NCBI GenBank assembly: GCA_002898915.1
Contig: BEHO01000003.1
Location: forward strand, 1-15,552
Reading direction: 5' to 3'
Length of the DNA: 15,552 nucleotides
Origin: a bacterium HR12
GTDB taxonomy: Bacteria; Actinomycetota; UBA4738; HRBIN12
Shown: positions 1 to 14,051 of the stretch, piece by piece
Layout of the letters: the number at the start of each line of letters is the position of its first letter
Numbering within the stretch: the stretch's first letter is position 1
Notes under the pieces: generated by a model
Seen by the model: only the letters and a program-made list of their open reading frames with translations
What the model was told of the DNA's origin: nothing
Databases searched by the model: none
Made by a program: the position numbers and the translations under genes

Positions 1-157
1 GCCTGCGACCCGAGCGCCGTCCCCTCCCCACCGACCAGGGGAGCTCCGCCCTCGCGCGCTCGGGCGGCGGCTGACGATGGGGGACCACGGTCCCACGAGC
101 CGCCGCCGACCGTCCCGGGAACGCCGGCCATCTCGAGCGGGCCTCCGCCCGGGCCCC
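1..157. other. Leading region with no assignable gene
   Basis: No recognisable gene is seen before the promoter of the first CDS. A plus-strand frame running in from the left edge ends at a TGA at 72-74 and could be the last 23 codons of an upstream gene. Its composition (Pro, Arg, Gly, Ser) gives no family and it may be chance in GC-rich DNA. CCGCCC and GGGCGG near 47-68 could pair weakly. An in-frame ATG at 77 would lengthen the next gene by 31 residues rich in Arg and Pro, which look non-coding. Confidence 0.4.
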
Positions 158-163
158 TACGAT
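158..163 (+). promoter_or_regulatory. -10 box of a leaderless promoter (TACGAT)
   Basis: TACGAT matches the actinobacterial TANNNT -10 consensus and lies 6 nt before GTG 170. Transcription would therefore start on or next to the start codon. No Shine-Dalgarno sequence precedes GTG 170, which fits a leaderless mRNA. This site is the main reason for choosing GTG 170 over ATG 77. Confidence 0.6.
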
Positions 164-169
164 GGCTCC

Positions 170-2872
170 GTGAGCGAGTACCCCGCCCATCTCGTCACCG
201 ACGTGGTCCTCAAGGACGGCTCCACGGTGCGGGTCCGCCCCGCTCGACCCGACGACGCGGTGCGGGTGGAGGACTACCTGATCGGCCTGTCGCCCGAGAC
301 CCGGCGCCTCCGGTTCTGGACCCAGGCGATCGACGTCCGCACCCTGGCCGCCCAGGTCGTCGACGTCGACCACGACCGACACCTCACCTTGCTCGCGCTC
401 ACCGGCGGCGACGAGGGCACCGTGATCGGAGGCTCCCAGTACGTGCGGGTGGACGGCGACCGGGCGGAGTTCAGCGTCTCGGTCACCGACGCCTACCAGG
501 GCAGGGGCCTCGGCTCGATCCTCCTCGGACTCACGGCACAGGCCGCGGCCGAGCGAGGCATCCGGACCCTCGTCGCGGAGGTCCTCCCCGAGAACCACCG
601 GATGATCGACGTGCTCCGCAGGAGCGGCTTCCCCGTGCAGATCCGGGCCACCCCCGGCGCCCTGGAGGTGGAGTTCCCCGTGACCCTGACCGACGAAGCG
701 CTCGAGCACTTCGAGCGACGCGAGGCCCAGGCGGCCGTCGCCGCGGTCCGCACCTTCCTCGAGCCCCGCGCGGTCGCGGTGATCGGCGCCTCGCGGGACC
801 CCTCGAGCATCGGCGGCCAGCTCTTCCGCAACCTCTTGCTGGCGGGGTTCGCCGGCGCCGTGTACCCGGTGAACCCCAACGCGACGGTGGTCCAAGGGGT
901 GCCCGCCTACGCCTCGATCCTCGACGTCCCGGGGGAGGTGGACGTGGCGTTCATCACCGTCCCCGCTCCCCTCGTCGGCGACGTGGCTCGCGAGTGCGGG
1001 ATGAAGGGGGTGCGGGGCGTCGTCGTCATCTCCGCGGGGTTCGGCGAGACCGGTGGGGACGGACCGAAGCGGCAGGCGCAGCTGCTCGAGATCTGCCGCG
1101 CGCACGGGATGCGGCTCATCGGGCCGAACTGCATGGGGATCGTGAACACCGATCCCGAGATCCGGCTCAACGGGACGTTCGCGACGGTCTACCCGCCGCC
1201 GGGGCGCGTCGGCTTCCTCTCCCAGTCGGGGGCCCTGGGCCTCGCGGTCATGCGGTACGCGACCGAGCTCGGTCTGGGGCTCTCCTCGTTCATCTCGGTC
1301 GGGAACCGGGCCGACATCTCCGCCACCGACCTCATCGCCTACTGGTCCGAGGACGAGCGGACGGACGTGATCCTCCTGTACATCGAGTCCATCGGGGACC
1401 CGCGTCGGTTCGGCCACCTCGCGCGCGAGGTGGGGCGGCGCAAGCCGATCGTCGTCGTGAAGTCCGGCCGCAGCGCCGCCGGCGCCCGCGCGGCGGCGTC
1501 GCACACCGGCGCGCTCCTCGCGGCCTCCGACGTCACGGTGGACGCCCTGTTCCGACAGAGCGGCGTGATCCGCACCGACACGCTGGAGCAGATGTTCGAC
1601 GTCGCCACGCTCCTCGCGAACCAGCCGGCCCCGGCGGGCGACCGGGTGGCGATCGTGACGAACGCGGGCGGCCTCGGGATCCTGTGCGCGGACACGTGCG
1701 AGGCGAACGGGCTCGTCGTCGCCCCCCTGTCCGAGGCCACGCAGGCGCGGCTCCGGCGGTTCCTCCCTCCCGAGGCGGCCGTCGGCAACCCCGTCGACAT
1801 GATCGCGTCGGCCGGGGCCGAGGACTACGAGCGCGCGATCCGGACCGTCGGCGAGGACCCCGACGTCGACGCGATGATCGTCATCTACATCCCGCCCCAG
1901 ACCTTCCGTGCGCCCGAGATCGCGCGGGGGATCGTGCGCGGCATCCAGCAGCTCGAGGGCCGGATCCCCGTCGTGACGACGTTCATGTCCACCCATGGGC
2001 TGCCCGAGGAGCTCCAGGCGGCGGAGACGAGGATCCCGTCGTACCCGTTCCCCGAGCAGGCGGCGCTCGCGCTCGCCCGCGCGGCCGAGTACGGGCGGTG
2101 GCGGGCGCGGCCCGCCGGCTCGCGGCCCCGCTTCCCCGACCTGCGCCCCGACGAGGCCGCCGCGATCATCGCCGAGGGCCTCGCCGAGGGCGCGGGATGG
2201 CTCGCCGAGGAACGGGTCGAGCGCCTCCTCGCCTGCTACGGGATCCCCACGGTGCGGGCCGAGCGGGCGGCCACGCCCGAGGAGGCCGGCGCGGCCGCGG
2301 CCCGCGTCGGTCGTCGCGTCGCGCTGAAGGCCGTCGGCCCCGGCATCGTGCACAAGACCGACCTCGGCGCCGTCGCCCCCGGCCTCAGCGGCGCGACGGA
2401 GGTCGAGGCGGCCGCCCGCGCGATGACGGAGCGGCTCGCGGCGCTCGGCCTGCGGCCCGCGGGGTTCCTGGTGCAGGAGATGGTGGAAGGCGGGGTCGAG
2501 ATGCTCGTCGGCGTGGCCCACGACCCGCTGTTCGGCCCGGTGGTCGCGTGCAGCGCCGGCGGCACGGCCGCGGAGCTCGTCCGCGACGTCGCGGTCCGCC
2601 TCGCCCCCCTCACGGACACCGACGCGATCGAGATGATCCGCTCCCTGAAGACGTTCCCGCTCCTCGACGGCTACCGCGGCGCCCCGAAGGCCGACGTCGC
2701 GGCGCTCGAGGAGATCGTCCTCCGGGTGAGAGAGCTCGTCGAGGCCCACGCGGAGATCGCCGAGATGGACTGCAACCCGGTGATGGTCCTGCCGAGCGGC
2801 GCCGTGGTGGTCGACGCGCGGGTCCGGCTCACCGAGGTGGCGCCCCGGGCACCCATCGCGGCGATCGGCTGA
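170..2872 (+). CDS. GNAT / ADP-forming acyl-CoA synthetase fusion (Pat-like protein lysine acetyltransferase)
   Basis: About 900 aa. Residues ~15-170 are a GNAT acetyltransferase: acetyl-CoA motif QGRGLG at Q110, and an AEFSV strand whose Glu100 lines up with the general base of actinobacterial Pat enzymes. From ~195 there is a CoA-binding Rossmann domain (AVIGASRDP), then a ligase CoA domain with LIGPNCMG, FLSQSGALG and a SHTGAL motif (His445). The C-terminus is an ATP-grasp domain with HKTD (728-731), QEMVEGG and DCNPVMV. Proteins with these parts acetylate lysines, classically inactivating acetyl-CoA synthetase; ADP-forming synthetases make acetate plus ATP from acetyl-CoA. The GNAT-first order resembles Streptomyces lividans PatA and is opposite to Salmonella Pat. 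No cyclic-nucleotide domain is present, unlike mycobacterial Pat. His445 sits where ADP-forming synthetases have their phosphorylated His, so the synthetase half may still be active (inference). GTG 170 is chosen from the -10 box; ATG 77 is the alternative. It converges on the stress-protein gene with a 9-nt gap. Confidence 0.9.
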   Translation: MSEYPAHLVTDVVLKDGSTVRVRPARPDDAVRVEDYLIGLSPETRRLRFWTQAIDVRTLAAQVVDVDHDRHLTLLALTGGDEGTVIGGSQYVRVDGDRAEFSVSVTDAYQGRGLGSILLGLTAQAAAERGIRTLVAEVLPENHRMIDVLRRSGFPVQIRATPGALEVEFPVTLTDEALEHFERREAQAAVAAVRTFLEPRAVAVIGASRDPSSIGGQLFRNLLLAGFAGAVYPVNPNATVVQGVPAYASILDVPGEVDVAFITVPAPLVGDVARECGMKGVRGVVVISAGFGETGGDGPKRQAQLLEICRAHGMRLIGPNCMGIVNTDPEIRLNGTFATVYPPPGRVGFLSQSGALGLAVMRYATELGLGLSSFISVGNRADISATDLIAYWSEDERTDVILLYIESIGDPRRFGHLAREVGRRKPIVVVKSGRSAAGARAAASHTGALLAASDVTVDALFRQSGVIRTDTLEQMFDVATLLANQPAPAGDRVAIVTNAGGLGILCADTCEANGLVVAPLSEATQARLRRFLPPEAAVGNPVDMIASAGAEDYERAIRTVGEDPDVDAMIVIYIPPQTFRAPEIARGIVRGIQQLEGRIPVVTTFMSTHGLPEELQAAETRIPSYPFPEQAALALARAAEYGRWRARPAGSRPRFPDLRPDEAAAIIAEGLAEGAGWLAEERVERLLACYGIPTVRAERAATPEEAGAAAARVGRRVALKAVGPGIVHKTDLGAVAPGLSGATEVEAAARAMTERLAALGLRPAGFLVQEMVEGGVEMLVGVAHDPLFGPVVACSAGGTAAELVRDVAVRLAPLTDTDAIEMIRSLKTFPLLDGYRGAPKADVAALEEIVLRVRELVEAHAEIAEMDCNPVMVLPSGAVVVDARVRLTEVAPRAPIAAIG

Positions 2873-2881
2873 GGATCGGGC

Positions 2882-6180
<3,299 letters not shown>

Positions 6181-6245
6181 CCCCGCCGCGCCGCCATCCC
6201 GAACACGTCGTAGCGCCCCTCGACGCGGCGCGCACGTGGGCCGAT

Positions 6246-6259
6246 CTGGCCGGCGCCAG
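6246..6259. other. Small inverted repeat in a convergent gap
   Basis: CTGGC-CGGC-GCCAG can fold into a 5-bp stem with a 4-nt loop in the 93-bp gap between the convergent kinase and receiver-like genes. There is no T-tract, so it is at best a weak bidirectional terminator. Nothing else was seen in 6181-6273. Confidence 0.2.
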
Positions 6260-6273
6260 TGTCGGAGGGGGGC

Positions 6274-6681
6274 CTATCCGGCCCGCCCCTCGGCCGCGAT
6301 GAGCGACTCGACCGCGGCCAGGAGCTCCACCGGGGTCGGGTGGCGGTGCAGGCGCCGGAGCTGCCCCTCGATCTCGTCGCCGGGGTGCGAGCCGAGGACC
6401 ACCACCCTGCTCCCCGAGAGCAGGTACAGCCCGAGGATCTCCTCCGCCGCCGTGCCCATCATGACCGCCTCGCTCTCGAGGCTCATGTCGAGCACGACGA
6501 CCGCCGCGTCGGCGAGGAGCGGACACGCGCCGTCGCGCACCCCGACGCACGTGTAGTCGGGCTCCGTCGGCCCGGGGCAGAGCAGGACGTCGAAGCCGGC
6601 GCCCTCCAGCCAGGACCCGTACCGCTCCCGCTCGAGGGGGTCGGCCTCCACGACCAAGACCGGGCCGCGGCCGCCGCCCAT
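6274..6681 (-). CDS. Degenerate receiver-like protein with a three-cysteine insert
   Basis: About 135 aa from ATG 6681. The pattern is that of a stand-alone response-regulator receiver: strand 1 GPVLVVEADP with acidic Glu12/Asp14, strand 3 AAVVVLDMS with Asp65 at the phosphorylation position, strand 4 SRVVVLGS with Ser98, and a final helix ELLAAVESL. The conserved Lys before the last helix is replaced (LHRHPTP, His114), so normal phosphorylation switching is doubtful. Between strands 2 and 3 is a segment with Cys35, Cys45 and Cys53 (C-x9-C-x7-C), foreign to ordinary receivers and suggestive of a metal or thiol sensor (inference). No output domain is present. The frame opens as far as GTG 6780, but residues there look like leader sequence, so ATG 6681 is preferred without a decisive ribosome-binding site. 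It sits between the DevS-like and DevR-like genes, which hints at a role in that circuit. Confidence 0.75.
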   Translation of the reverse strand: MGGGRGPVLVVEADPLERERYGSWLEGAGFDVLLCPGPTEPDYTCVGVRDGACPLLADAAVVVLDMSLESEAVMMGTAAEEILGLYLLSGSRVVVLGSHPGDEIEGQLRRLHRHPTPVELLAAVESLIAAEGRAG

Positions 6682-6722
6682 CGACCGCAGTGTCTCCCAC
6701 GGGGCGCCCTCGGGTTCCGGGC

Positions 6723-6740
6723 CCGAGGTCCCAACCTCGG
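6723..6740. repeat. Perfect 7-bp inverted repeat in a divergent gap
   Basis: CCGAGGT-CCCA-ACCTCGG is a perfect 7-bp inverted repeat with a 4-nt centre. Flanking GGGC and GGGCCC can extend it with a small bulge. It lies between the divergent receiver-like gene (starting at 6681) and the gene at 6794, so an operator is more likely than a terminator. If the receiver-like gene really starts at 6780, the repeat falls inside it. Confidence 0.4.
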
Positions 6741-6793
6741 TGGGCCCTTCGGCCCTCCGCAGGCCGGCGCCGCCGTCCACATCCTTGTGGGAT

Positions 6794-7264
6794 ATGTTCG
6801 TTCGCTACTACCTCGAGCTCCCGCTCCGCTTCGAGGACGTCGAGCGGGCGCTCCTCGCCGAGCCCGAGGCCTGGGTCCCCGGCCTCGCCCGCGACGCCGA
6901 GCGGCGGGGCGAGCGACTCCTCGCCGAGGTCGGCTTCACGGTGACGGAGAGCCGTCGGATCGACAAGCGCGTCGAGATCGAGCTCGGCACCCCGCACCGC
7001 ATGCCGACGAAAACCATCCTGCCGATGAGCTGGCGGGCGGTGGGAGCCGACGGCCTGTTCCCCGCGCTGGAGGCGGACCTGGAGGTGGCCGCCCTCGGCC
7101 CCAGGCGGACCCAGCTGTCGATCAGCGCCCGGTACCGCCCGCCGATGGGCGCGCTCGGCCGCGTGCTGGACCGCGCCCTCCTCCACCGGGTGGCCGAGGC
7201 CACGATCAAGGACTTCCTCGACCGGGTCGGCGAGGGCCTGGTGAGCCGGGTTTCGACGGCCTGA
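6794..7264 (+). CDS. Conserved-looking small protein, possibly SRPBCC-fold
   Basis: 156 aa from ATG 6794. No family can be named with certainty. The layout is like a SRPBCC/START-type lipid or ligand-binding fold: an N-terminal strand (MFVRYYLEL) followed by a helix, a run of alternating strands (VEIELGTPHR, TILPMSWRAVG, LEADLEVAAL, TQLSISARYRPPMG) and a long C-terminal helix (LDRALLHRVAEATIKDFLDRVGEGL). No signal peptide, membrane helix or cysteine is visible. ATG 6794 is chosen because the protein begins with a clear strand there; no ribosome-binding site or -10 box supports it, and an in-frame TTG at 6785 is possible. It is followed after 40 nt by the DevR-like regulator, which has its own promoter. 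Its place between the sensor and regulator suggests it belongs to the same response, which is inference. Confidence 0.72.
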   Translation: MFVRYYLELPLRFEDVERALLAEPEAWVPGLARDAERRGERLLAEVGFTVTESRRIDKRVEIELGTPHRMPTKTILPMSWRAVGADGLFPALEADLEVAALGPRRTQLSISARYRPPMGALGRVLDRALLHRVAEATIKDFLDRVGEGLVSRVSTA

Positions 7265-7292
7265 ACGCGCCCCGGACCGAGCCCGAGGCCGC

Positions 7293-7298
7293 TAGGAT
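7293..7298 (+). promoter_or_regulatory. -10 box of a leaderless promoter (TAGGAT) for the regulator
   Basis: TAGGAT is followed by 6 nt and then ATG 7305. An in-frame GTG at 7299 directly abuts the box and would be untranscribed if transcription starts 6-7 nt downstream, so ATG 7305 is preferred. No ribosome-binding site is present. Confidence 0.6.
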
Positions 7299-7304
7299 GT
7301 GAGC

Positions 7305-7970
7305 ATGGCGAACCCACCGCTCCGGGTGTTGCTCGTGGACGACCACGAGGTCGTCCGTTCGGGCATCAAGGCCCTGCTCCAGGCCACGGACGACATCGTC
7401 GTCACGGGGGAGGCCAGCACGGTCCGCGAGGCCATCGACGAGGCCGATCGGACCCGGCCCGACGTGGTGGTGATGGACGTCCGCCTCGCGGACGGCAGCG
7501 GCATCGAGGCGACCCGGGAGATCCGGGCCAAGCACCCCAAGACCGCGGTCGTGATGCTCACCTCCTTCGCGGACGACGAGGCCCTGTTCGCCTCGATCAT
7601 GGCCGGAGCGTCGGGGTACGTCCTCAAGCAGGTGAAGGGGGGCGAGCTCGTCCGGGCCATCCGCACCGTCGGGCGGGGTGAGAGCCTCCTCGATCCCGCC
7701 GTCACGACCGCCGTGCTGGAGCGGCTCCGCAAGGGCAAGCACCTGCTCAAGGACGAGAAGCTCGCGCGCCTCTCGCCCCAGGAGGAGCGCATCCTGGCCC
7801 TCGTGGCCGACGGCAAGACGAACCGCGAGATCGGGGAGGAGCTGAACCTCGCCGAGAAGACGGTCAAGAACTACGTCTCCAGCATCCTCTCCAAGCTCGA
7901 GGTGGCCCGTCGCGCCGAGGCCGCGGCGTACCTCGCCCGCCACACCACCACGCCGGGCGCCCAGCCGTAA
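7305..7970 (+). CDS. DevR/DosR-like response regulator (NarL/LuxR type)
   Basis: 221 aa. The receiver (~5-125) has VLLVDDHE with acidic Asp12/Asp13, VVVMDVRL with phosphoacceptor Asp58, MLTSF (Thr/Ser switch) and YVLKQVKG with the conserved Lys. A linker leads to a GerE/LuxR helix-turn-helix (~150-212): LSPQEERILALVADGKTNREIGEELNL, written here only as its start LSPQEERILALV, then AEKTVKNYVSSILSKL. The recognition helix keeps Lys185, Lys188 and Asn189, which correspond in spacing to the DNA-contacting Lys179, Lys182 and Asn183 of M. tuberculosis DosR, so a GGGAC/GTCCC-type operator is expected. The likely kinase is the DevS-like protein at 4576-6180. The gap after this gene contains GGGACC/GGTCCC palindromes. 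The name devR is plausible but orthology was not tested. Confidence 0.93.
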   Translation: MANPPLRVLLVDDHEVVRSGIKALLQATDDIVVTGEASTVREAIDEADRTRPDVVVMDVRLADGSGIEATREIRAKHPKTAVVMLTSFADDEALFASIMAGASGYVLKQVKGGELVRAIRTVGRGESLLDPAVTTAVLERLRKGKHLLKDEKLARLSPQEERILALVADGKTNREIGEELNLAEKTVKNYVSSILSKLEVARRAEAAAYLARHTTTPGAQP

Positions 7971-8004
7971 CGGCGCGCTCCGGGCCGAAGGTCCTCCCCG
8001 CGCC

Positions 8005-8018
8005 GGGACCCTGGTCCC
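8005..8018. promoter_or_regulatory. DosR-box-like palindrome (GGGACC-CT-GGTCCC)
   Basis: A perfect 14-bp palindrome apart from its 2-nt centre. Its core and spacing equal the GGGACT-WW-AGTCCC core of the mycobacterial DosR box, with the inner A/T positions changed to G/C, and with a C on each side as allowed by the S positions. It lies 35 bp after the DevR-like gene and 122 bp before the DoxX-like gene. A second TTCGGGAC half-site follows at 8026-8033. Recognition by the adjacent regulator is inferred. Confidence 0.5.
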
Positions 8019-8050
8019 CCCTCGGTTCGGGACCGACGCCGCCCGGCCGC

Positions 8051-8074
8051 AGGTCGAAGGCCCGGTGGCGACCT
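8051..8074. repeat. Spaced inverted repeat AGGTCG-n12-CGACCT
   Basis: AGGTCG (8051-8056) and CGACCT (8069-8074) are perfect 6-bp inverted arms with 12 nt between, in the gap before the DoxX-like gene. No regulator can be assigned, and the arms are short enough to be chance. Confidence 0.2.
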
Positions 8075-8101
8075 CCCGTTGCAGGTGCACCATGACCTCA
8101 G

Positions 8102-8120
8102 CGGGACCGGAGAGGTCCCG
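8102..8120. promoter_or_regulatory. 19-bp palindrome CGGGACC-GGAGA-GGTCCCG
   Basis: Perfect 7-bp arms with a 5-nt centre, ending 6 nt before the AAAGGAGG ribosome-binding site of the DoxX-like gene. It contains the same GGGACC/GGTCCC arms as the palindrome at 8005 but with wider spacing. It could be a second operator for the DevR-like regulator or, if transcribed, a hairpin next to the ribosome-binding site that controls translation. Confidence 0.45.
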
Positions 8121-8126
8121 GTGGGG

Positions 8127-8134
8127 AAAGGAGG
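8127..8134 (+). promoter_or_regulatory. Strong Shine-Dalgarno site AAAGGAGG
   Basis: AAAGGAGG with a 6-nt spacer to ATG 8141 fixes the start of the DoxX-like gene. It contrasts with the leaderless starts of the nearby kinase and regulator genes. Confidence 0.75.
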
Positions 8135-8140
8135 GACGCG

Positions 8141-8728
8141 ATGGCCAGCACCACGATCCAGCGGTCCGCGGCCCGGACCGAGGTCGAGGGAGCGGCCAGG
8201 ACGGAGCGGCCGAGGGGCGCGATCGCGTTCGGACTGACGAGGATCGCGATCGGCTGGCTCTTCCTGTGGGCGTTCCTGGACAAGGCCTTCGCCCTGGGGT
8301 TCGCGACCGGACGGGCCGAGGACGGCAGCATCGACTTCTTCGCGAAGGGCCAGGCCTGGCTGAACGGCGGCTCGCCCACCGAGGGCGTGCTCCGCTACGC
8401 CACCAAGGGGCCGCTCGCCGGCTTCTTCCAGAGCCTGGCGGGCGCCGCCTGGGTGGATTGGGTCTACATGCTCTCGATGCTCCTGATCGGCGGGGCGCTC
8501 GTCCTCGGCGTGGCCACCCGCCTCGCGGCCGTCGGCGGAGCGATCTGGATGGCCCTGTTCTACCTCGCGACGTCGATCTGGCCCGAGTACAACCCCGTCG
8601 TCGACGAGCACATCGTCTACATCCTCGTGCTCGTCGGCCTGGCCCAGATCGGCGCGGGGCGGTACCTCGGCCTCCAGGAGCGCTGGGAGCGCTCGGCCCT
8701 CGTGCGGCGCTTCCCCGTCCTCCGCTAG
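8141..8728 (+). CDS. DoxX-like integral membrane protein
   Basis: 195 aa. After a polar N-terminus (~1-26) there are four likely membrane helices: ~27-46 (AIAFGLTRIAIGWLFLWAFL), ~107-125, ~128-147 and ~157-172. A longer soluble loop (~55-100) lies between helices 1 and 2 and contains FAKGQAWLNGG and LRYATKGPL. The helix-1 pattern GLTRIAIGWLFLWAFLDK and the overall arrangement resemble the DoxX/DoxD family, whose members include small subunits of thiosulfate:quinone oxidoreductase and proteins linked to redox defence. The substrate here is unknown. It has its own strong ribosome-binding site and a 170-bp upstream gap with palindromes that may bind the adjacent DevR-like regulator, so it is a good candidate target of the two-component system. 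The family call is fairly sure; the biochemical role is not. Confidence 0.85.
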   Translation: MASTTIQRSAARTEVEGAARTERPRGAIAFGLTRIAIGWLFLWAFLDKAFALGFATGRAEDGSIDFFAKGQAWLNGGSPTEGVLRYATKGPLAGFFQSLAGAAWVDWVYMLSMLLIGGALVLGVATRLAAVGGAIWMALFYLATSIWPEYNPVVDEHIVYILVLVGLAQIGAGRYLGLQERWERSALVRRFPVLR

Positions 8729-8734
8729 GGCGAA

Positions 8735-8750
8735 GGGACCGGGAAGGTAC
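8735..8750. promoter_or_regulatory. GGGACCGG-type motif upstream of nifJ
   Basis: GGGACCGGGAAGGTAC repeats most of the 8103-8118 element (GGGACCGGAGAGGTCC): 13 of 16 positions agree by eye. It starts 7 bp after the DoxX-like stop codon and about 100 bp before the nifJ start. The right arm is damaged (GGTAC instead of GGTCC), so it is no longer a perfect palindrome. Shared control of the two genes is inferred. Confidence 0.35.
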
Positions 8751-8791
8751 GGCCACGGGACACCCCGCGAAGGCCGCGGACGCGAGAAGAT

Positions 8792-8819
8792 GAGGGGCGG
8801 GGCTGAGGCCCCGCCCCTC
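8792..8819 (+). terminator. Perfect 12-bp GC hairpin before nifJ (terminator or leader structure)
   Basis: GAGGGGCGGGGC, loop TGAG, GCCCCGCCCCTC: a perfect 12-bp stem with a 4-nt loop, ending 18 nt before ATG 8838. There is no T-tract. It may be an actinobacterial-type intrinsic terminator for the DoxX-like transcript or, if nifJ is read from a promoter in 8729-8790, a very stable 5' leader hairpin just ahead of the ribosome-binding site. The sequence does not separate the two. Confidence 0.55.
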
Positions 8820-8837
8820 GCGCACGGGAGCGGAGCG

Positions 8838-13489
<4,652 letters not shown>

Positions 13490-13515
13490 CGGAGCGACCC
13501 GCCGGTCCTCAGGCC

Positions 13516-13944
13516 TCAGAACCGGAACAGCGGTCCCGTGACCGTGAACGGCACCGCGTCGCCGAGCCCCGCGAAGACCGCGAAGAGCGCGATGGCGGTG
13601 CCGAGGAAGGTGACGTTCCGCCAGAACGCCTGCGCCTGGTTCATCCGCTGCATCGGGTCGTCCACCTTCCAGAACGCGTGGAACCACAGGGCCGTCGGGA
13701 TGACCCACAGGCCCATGAGGAGCGCCCCGAGGTCGGGCCAGATCCCCAGCGAGACCGACGTCGCGGCCGCGAGCAGGTACAGCCCGGAGGGCCAACCCGC
13801 CACCTTCGGCCAGGGGAACCCGGCCGACTTCGCGTACCCCTCGGCCTGCGCGCTCTGGAACAGATGGAACGACGCCGAGAAGAAGAAGAACGAGGACAGC
13901 ACGATCCTGCCTACCAGCAGGAGCATGCCCGCGACATCGCTCAT
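13516..13944 (-). CDS. Small four-helix membrane protein, DoxX-like
   Basis: 142 aa from ATG 13944. Four hydrophobic helices are visible: ~7-25 (MLLLVGRIVLSSFFFFSAS), ~48-66, ~70-92 and ~108-128. Between helices 1 and 2 is the segment AEGYAKSAGFPWPKVAGW, typical of DoxX-family proteins (residues Y-A-x-x-x-G-x-P). WFHAFWKVDDPMQRMNQ between helices 3 and 4 is also characteristic of that group. Such small DoxX proteins are often linked to redox or detoxification stress; the substrate is unknown. ATG 13944 is chosen because GGAGGAGG ends 8 nt upstream; ATG 13965 is possible but has no ribosome-binding site. It is divergent from the HxlR-type regulator, a common arrangement in which the regulator controls its neighbour. 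Confidence 0.85.
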   Translation of the reverse strand: MSDVAGMLLLVGRIVLSSFFFFSASFHLFQSAQAEGYAKSAGFPWPKVAGWPSGLYLLAAATSVSLGIWPDLGALLMGLWVIPTALWFHAFWKVDDPMQRMNQAQAFWRNVTFLGTAIALFAVFAGLGDAVPFTVTGPLFRF

Positions 13945-13949
13945 CGCAT

Positions 13950-13960
13950 CCACCTCCTCC
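13950..13960 (-). promoter_or_regulatory. Strong Shine-Dalgarno site for the DoxX-like gene
   Basis: On the minus strand GGAGGAGGTGG precedes ATG 13944, with 8 nt between AGGAGG and the ATG. It favours this start over ATG 13965, which would place the site inside the coding sequence. Confidence 0.65.
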
Positions 13961-13993
13961 GCCATGCTTACACCCGGACCGCTGCTTCTTTTG

Positions 13994-14012
13994 GGATAGT
14001 AACATGATTTCC
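13994..14012. promoter_or_regulatory. AT-rich promoter/operator in the HxlR divergent gap
   Basis: On the minus strand an extended -10 (TGTTACTAT; TACTAT at 13996-14001) fits the promoter of the DoxX-like gene with a leader of about 45 nt. The surrounding GGATAGTAACATGATTTCC is an imperfect palindrome (GGA-A--A ... T--T-TCC). HxlR/DUF24 regulators often bind TACT/AGTA-containing sites, so this may be the operator that represses the DoxX-like gene. The T-rich patch stands out from its GC-rich surroundings. Confidence 0.45.
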
Positions 14013-14051
14013 AGATGCCGCCGGGACCTGGCGGCCCGAACGCCGAGGGCG

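Noticed and set aside
77..169. Upstream ATG start for the Pat-like protein
   Set aside because: The extra 31 residues are low-complexity Arg/Pro/Ser and the -10 box at 158-163 would lie inside the coding region.
8790..8837. Upstream ATG start for nifJ
   Set aside because: It would put the 12-bp hairpin in the coding region and add a tail absent from the PFOR family; ATG 8838 has a good ribosome-binding site.
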